Source: Arthrobacter sp. NIO-1057 | Lineage (GTDB): Bacteria > Actinomycetota > Actinomycetes > Actinomycetales > Micrococcaceae | Assembly (NCBI RefSeq): GCF_900094805.1 | Contig: NZ_FMAT01000001.1 | Location: 1,002,196 to 1,066,195, forward strand | DNA: 64,000 nucleotides | Direction: 5' to 3' | Shown: in pieces, positions 61,530 to 64,000 of the stretch | Layout of the letters: the number at the start of each line of letters is the position of its first letter | Numbering within the stretch: the stretch's first letter is position 1 | Translations under genes and position numbers: made by a program | Notes under the pieces: generated by a model | The model's database searches: none | Seen by the model: only the letters and a program-made list of their open reading frames with translations | Told to the model about the DNA's origin: nothing

Positions 61530-61817
61530 ATGTCCTTCCAAGCGTATTTGGACACTATCGAGAAAAAGACCGGCCTGACTCCGCGACAGCTCATAGCCAT
61601 CGCCCATGAGAAGGGGCTCGATGCGCCCGGGACCAAAGCATCCGAGATCTTGGCTTGGTTGAAGGACGACTACGAACTGGGTCGCGGGCACGGCATGGCG
61701 CTAGTGCATGTCATCCAAAAGGGCCCAACGATCAGCAGTAAACATGTCGGCAGTGGCGGCACGCACAGCGACGAGTCGGATACTTTGTGGCTCGATGGCA
61801 TCGCGACCAAGCCCTAG
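61530..61817 (+). CDS. DUF4287 small protein
   Basis: A 95-residue protein starting MSFQAYLDTIEKKTGLTP, then the helical KASEILAWLKDDYELGRGHGMALVHVI, the core of DUF4287. The C-terminal ~25 residues are Gly/Ser/His-rich. ATG 61530 is taken as the start from the family N-terminus; a longer open frame extends upstream. An IS110-family element lies immediately downstream. Confidence 0.85.
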   Translation: MSFQAYLDTIEKKTGLTPRQLIAIAHEKGLDAPGTKASEILAWLKDDYELGRGHGMALVHVIQKGPTISSKHVGSGGTHSDESDTLWLDGIATKP

Positions 61818-61861
61818 TTTCCAGCGGTCCCCCGCACATGATCCCGCACTCACAATTCAGC

Positions 61862-62109
61862 GCGAGGAGTTGCTGAAACTCGCTGTCTGACCACTGCTTT
61901 CGGAGTAGCCTGACACATACGCCGCTGTCGTGCCCGTTATGTTGTTGACAGCTCCTTGACTCCGAGGAATATAGGAGCTGTCGGCCGACCAATCTCGGCA
62001 TGGTGTCCTGCCCCTGCTTATCCAATAGTCCGGGGGGTGTTGCCACCGAGATTGGGATGGCAGCATGGTGATTGCTAATTAGGGGCGCGGCGCCAGAACA
62101 CTGGACGCC
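61862..62109 (+). ncRNA. Candidate bridge RNA in the IS110 left end
   Basis: Four hairpins are visible before the transposase gene. A small GCGAG/CTCGC stem lies at 61862-61883. A 10-bp perfect stem (61947-61956/61973-61982) has a 16-nt loop. A long hairpin at 61989-62055 has a CCAATCTCGG/CCGAGATTGG stem, an inner GGCA/TGCC pairing, an internal loop and a CCCC/GGGG stem. A GGCGCCAG/CTGGACGCC hairpin is at 62089-62109. In IS110-group elements this region encodes the RNA that guides donor and target choice. Boundaries and guide loops are inferred. Confidence 0.55.
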
Positions 62110-62188
62110 TGTCATAACGTGGATGTAAGACTTCGCTACCGACGGTTGGCCGACCTTGAACAAAAACTAGTTCAAAGGAGCACTAGCC

Positions 62189-63385
62189 ATGATCACCACG
62201 GACATCGAGATTTTCCTCGGAGTCGACGTAGGGAAAACCGACCACTGGGCCTGCGCCGTCGCCAAGGACGGCACCAAAGTCTGGAACAAGACCCTGCCCA
62301 ACGACGAAGCCAAACTCACCGCCGTGTATCAGAAGCTTTTAGCTCAAGGACATGTCTTGGTGGTCGTGGACCAACTTGCCACCATCGGCGCCCTGGCCGT
62401 CGCGGTTGCTCAGCACCTCGGCATTCCGGTGGCATACCTGCCTGGGCTCTCGATGCGGCGTATCGCAGACATGTATCCCGGGACGGCGAAAACAGACGAA
62501 AAAGATGCCTTTATCATCGCTGATGCAGCCCGTACCATGCCGCATACCTTGCGTAGCATCCAGGTCTCCGACGAAGAGGAAGCCACCCTGGGCATGCTCA
62601 CCGGTTTCGACTTGGATCTGGCCCGTCAGATCACTCAGACCAGCAACAGGATCCGCGGGCTGTTCACCCAGATCCACCCGCCACTAGAACGAGTAATCGG
62701 ACCTTGGCTGGAACACGACGCGGTGCTGGAAGTCCTCGCCACCTGGCCCACCCCAGCGCAACTGAAGCACGCAGGCAAAGCCAGGATCGATGCGAAGCTG
62801 AAGAAATACGGAGCTCGCCGGCACACCGTCTGGGCTTCAACCGTCATCGACGCCTTGGGTGAACAGAGCGTCATCGTGGTCGGCACCGACGCCGCAGGCT
62901 TGGTCATCCCTCACCTAGCACGACAACTAATCTCGTTGCACGCCCAGCGGGTAGATGTGGCCACGCACTTGGAAACCATGGTGGAGGCCCACCCTCTTTA
63001 CCCGGTCCTGACATCCATGCCAGGGGTCGCCGTCAGGACCGCCGCGATCATCATCGCCGAGACCTCCGGCAAGACCTTCACCAGCGCCGCAGCATTGTCC
63101 TCCTACGCTGGTTTGGCACCGACCACGCGTCAGTCAGGAACATCGATCAAGTCTGAGCGAGTCAGTCATTCAGGCAATAAACGATTGAAACGTGCGCTCT
63201 TCCTTTCGGCGTTCGCGCCTATCCGTTTCGATCCAGCCAGCCGGGAATATTACGACCGGAAACGAGCTCAAGGTAAACGCCATAACCAGGCGCTCATCGC
63301 GTTGGCGCACCGTCGGCTGACGGTCCTGTTTGCGATGATCCGGGATGGCTCACTTTATGATGTTCCGGAACTGAAAATCGCTTGA
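62189..63385 (+). CDS. IS110-family transposase
   Basis: A 398-residue transposase. The N-terminal RuvC-like DEDD domain has acidic residues D13 (GVDVGK), D61 (VVVDQLATIG; Glu in many relatives), D103 and D106 (KTDEKDAF). The C-terminal Tnp_20 domain has SMPGVAVRTAAIIIAE, AALSSYAGLAP and QSGTSIKSERVSHSGNKRLKR with the conserved Ser. It appears intact. ATG 62189 follows AAAGGAG by 9 nt. Confidence 0.93.
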   Translation: MITTDIEIFLGVDVGKTDHWACAVAKDGTKVWNKTLPNDEAKLTAVYQKLLAQGHVLVVVDQLATIGALAVAVAQHLGIPVAYLPGLSMRRIADMYPGTAKTDEKDAFIIADAARTMPHTLRSIQVSDEEEATLGMLTGFDLDLARQITQTSNRIRGLFTQIHPPLERVIGPWLEHDAVLEVLATWPTPAQLKHAGKARIDAKLKKYGARRHTVWASTVIDALGEQSVIVVGTDAAGLVIPHLARQLISLHAQRVDVATHLETMVEAHPLYPVLTSMPGVAVRTAAIIIAETSGKTFTSAAALSSYAGLAPTTRQSGTSIKSERVSHSGNKRLKRALFLSAFAPIRFDPASREYYDRKRAQGKRHNQALIALAHRRLTVLFAMIRDGSLYDVPELKIA

Positions 63386-63425
63386 CTTTATACATAGGGG
63401 CACCCCCGAGGAAGAGGGATTTTTA

Positions 63426-64000
63426 ATGCCACTCGCCCATCCGCGACCGCCCTTCGATCCAGAATTAGAAGCAATTCTTTCTTCTGCCGAAGCCCAGCTT
63501 CCGCCAACGCTGACGGCAGAGATGATTCCGCTGCTTCGACAAGCCAATCCTGTCGAGGTTCCACCGGAGGAAGCGCTGGCTGGGACGGGCATCGTTCGCC
63601 GCGATGTCACGATCCCAGGTTTCGAGGGCGCAGAGATCGAGATATCGGTTTTGCAGCGTGAAGGGCGCACAGGGCGCGGACCTGGAATCTATTACACCCA
63701 TGGCGGCGGGATGGTCATCGGCGACCGATGGGCAGGGTTGAGCCAGTTCCTGCCATGGGTCATCGAAAACGACGCGGTGGCAATCACCGTCGAATATCGC
63801 CTGGCTCCCGAATTCCCCGACCCCTATCCTGTCGAAGACGCCTACGCCGGCTTGCTGTGGACCAGTGAGCATGGCGAGGAGCTCGGCATCGATCCCGACC
63901 GCCTCATTGTTGCCGGCGCCAGTGCATGCGTCGGATTGGCTGCGGGCATCGCTCTGCTAGCCAGGGACCGCAATGGCCCAGCACTGGCACGCCAGGTGCT
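63426..64000 (+). CDS. HSL-type alpha/beta hydrolase (esterase), 5' part only
   Basis: An open frame from ATG 63426, preceded by AGAGGG at 7 nt, runs off the right edge after 191 codons. It has the HSL-family oxyanion motif HGGG at residues 92-95, EYRLAPEFPDPYPVEDAY, and the nucleophile elbow GASAC (164-168; Ser166), where most relatives have GxSxG with Gly last. It probably hydrolyses carboxyl esters. The IS110 stop lies only 40 bp upstream. Confidence 0.88.
   Translation, partial: MPLAHPRPPFDPELEAILSSAEAQLPPTLTAEMIPLLRQANPVEVPPEEALAGTGIVRRDVTIPGFEGAEIEISVLQREGRTGRGPGIYYTHGGGMVIGDRWAGLSQFLPWVIENDAVAITVEYRLAPEFPDPYPVEDAYAGLLWTSEHGEELGIDPDRLIVAGASACVGLAAGIALLARDRNGPALARQV

Larger units (their letters stand above)
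61850..63405 (+). mobile_element. IS110-family insertion sequence (ends approximate)
   Basis: A DEDD-type transposase preceded by roughly 340 bp of structured non-coding DNA and followed by only about 20-35 bp before the next gene start, the usual layout of the IS110 group (long left end, short right end). No terminal inverted repeats or target duplication are expected in this group, and I could not fix either end to the base. It separates the DUF4287 gene from the esterase gene. Confidence 0.75.

Overview
This window is chromosomal DNA from a mid-GC actinobacterium of the Micrococcaceae type (Arthrobacter/Glutamicibacter-like). The evidence is actinobacterial marker families (HemQ, DUF3107, DUF3117, SCO1664, DUF3090, the LOG/DapE/DapD/DapC block), mycothiol-type DinB enzymes, many GTG starts, and gene order resembling the Mycobacterium tuberculosis Rv1165-Rv1232c region (typA, fdxC, dapC, dapD, dapE, LOG, DUF3117, O-methyltransferase, sigE, tatB, mrp, MgtE_N/CBS). 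No rRNA, tRNA, CRISPR array or prophage was seen.

Layout. 1-5.3 kb: coproporphyrin-type heme biosynthesis (hemH fragment, hemQ, hemY and hemE on the minus strand; hemA divergent). 5.4-13.2 kb: TetR regulator and DUF3107, RNB ribonuclease, DEAD-box helicase, a solitary beta-class DNA methyltransferase, PHP phosphoesterase and an Xaa-Pro aminopeptidase. 13.3-22.1 kb: envelope and stress block (membrane stress protein, PRC/MgtE_N/CBS protein, DUF1003, Mrp, TatB, SigE, O-methyltransferase), broken by an IS3-family element that landed in the loop of a terminator, then DUF3117, a DivIVA-like protein and a LOG protein. 22.2-25.6 kb: gluABCD-type amino-acid ABC transporter. 25.7-31.5 kb: lysine/DAP genes dapE, dapD and dapC with citrate synthase and a 7Fe ferredoxin. 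31.7-35.6 kb: small SH3-like protein, ArsR-type regulator, membrane protein, TypA, GNAT. 35.7-39.1 kb: thiOSGF thiazole operon under a TPP riboswitch. 39.2-50.4 kb: an accessory-looking stretch of GNATs (two of them decaying), an MscS-like channel, OsmC, hydrolase, VOC protein, PEP-mutase-like protein, HesB-like protein, AlkD-like protein, CDP-alcohol transferase and 2H phosphoesterase. 50.5-55.3 kb: acyl-CoA metabolism (a pseudo-hydrolase, thiolase, acyl-CoA dehydrogenase) and an MBL hydrolase. 55.5-57.5 kb: the uncharacterised actinobacterial trio histidine phosphatase/DUF3090/SCO1664. 57.5-64 kb: GNAT, methyltransferase, a deletion scar joining a truncated TDT transporter to a DUF4241 remnant, DinB, a double-GNAT fusion, DUF4287, an IS110-family element with a structured bridge-RNA-like leader, and the start of an HSL-type esterase.

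The window is mostly housekeeping. The most interesting points are the IS3 insertion into a terminator loop, the IS110 leader structures and their sequence sharing with the right end, the split and decaying GNAT pair that mirrors a fused GNAT-GNAT protein 15 kb away, the convergent double truncation near 59.46 kb, the alpha/beta-hydrolase that lost its nucleophile and histidine, and the kinase-fold/phosphatase trio. All family calls come from reading the sequence; no database search was run.
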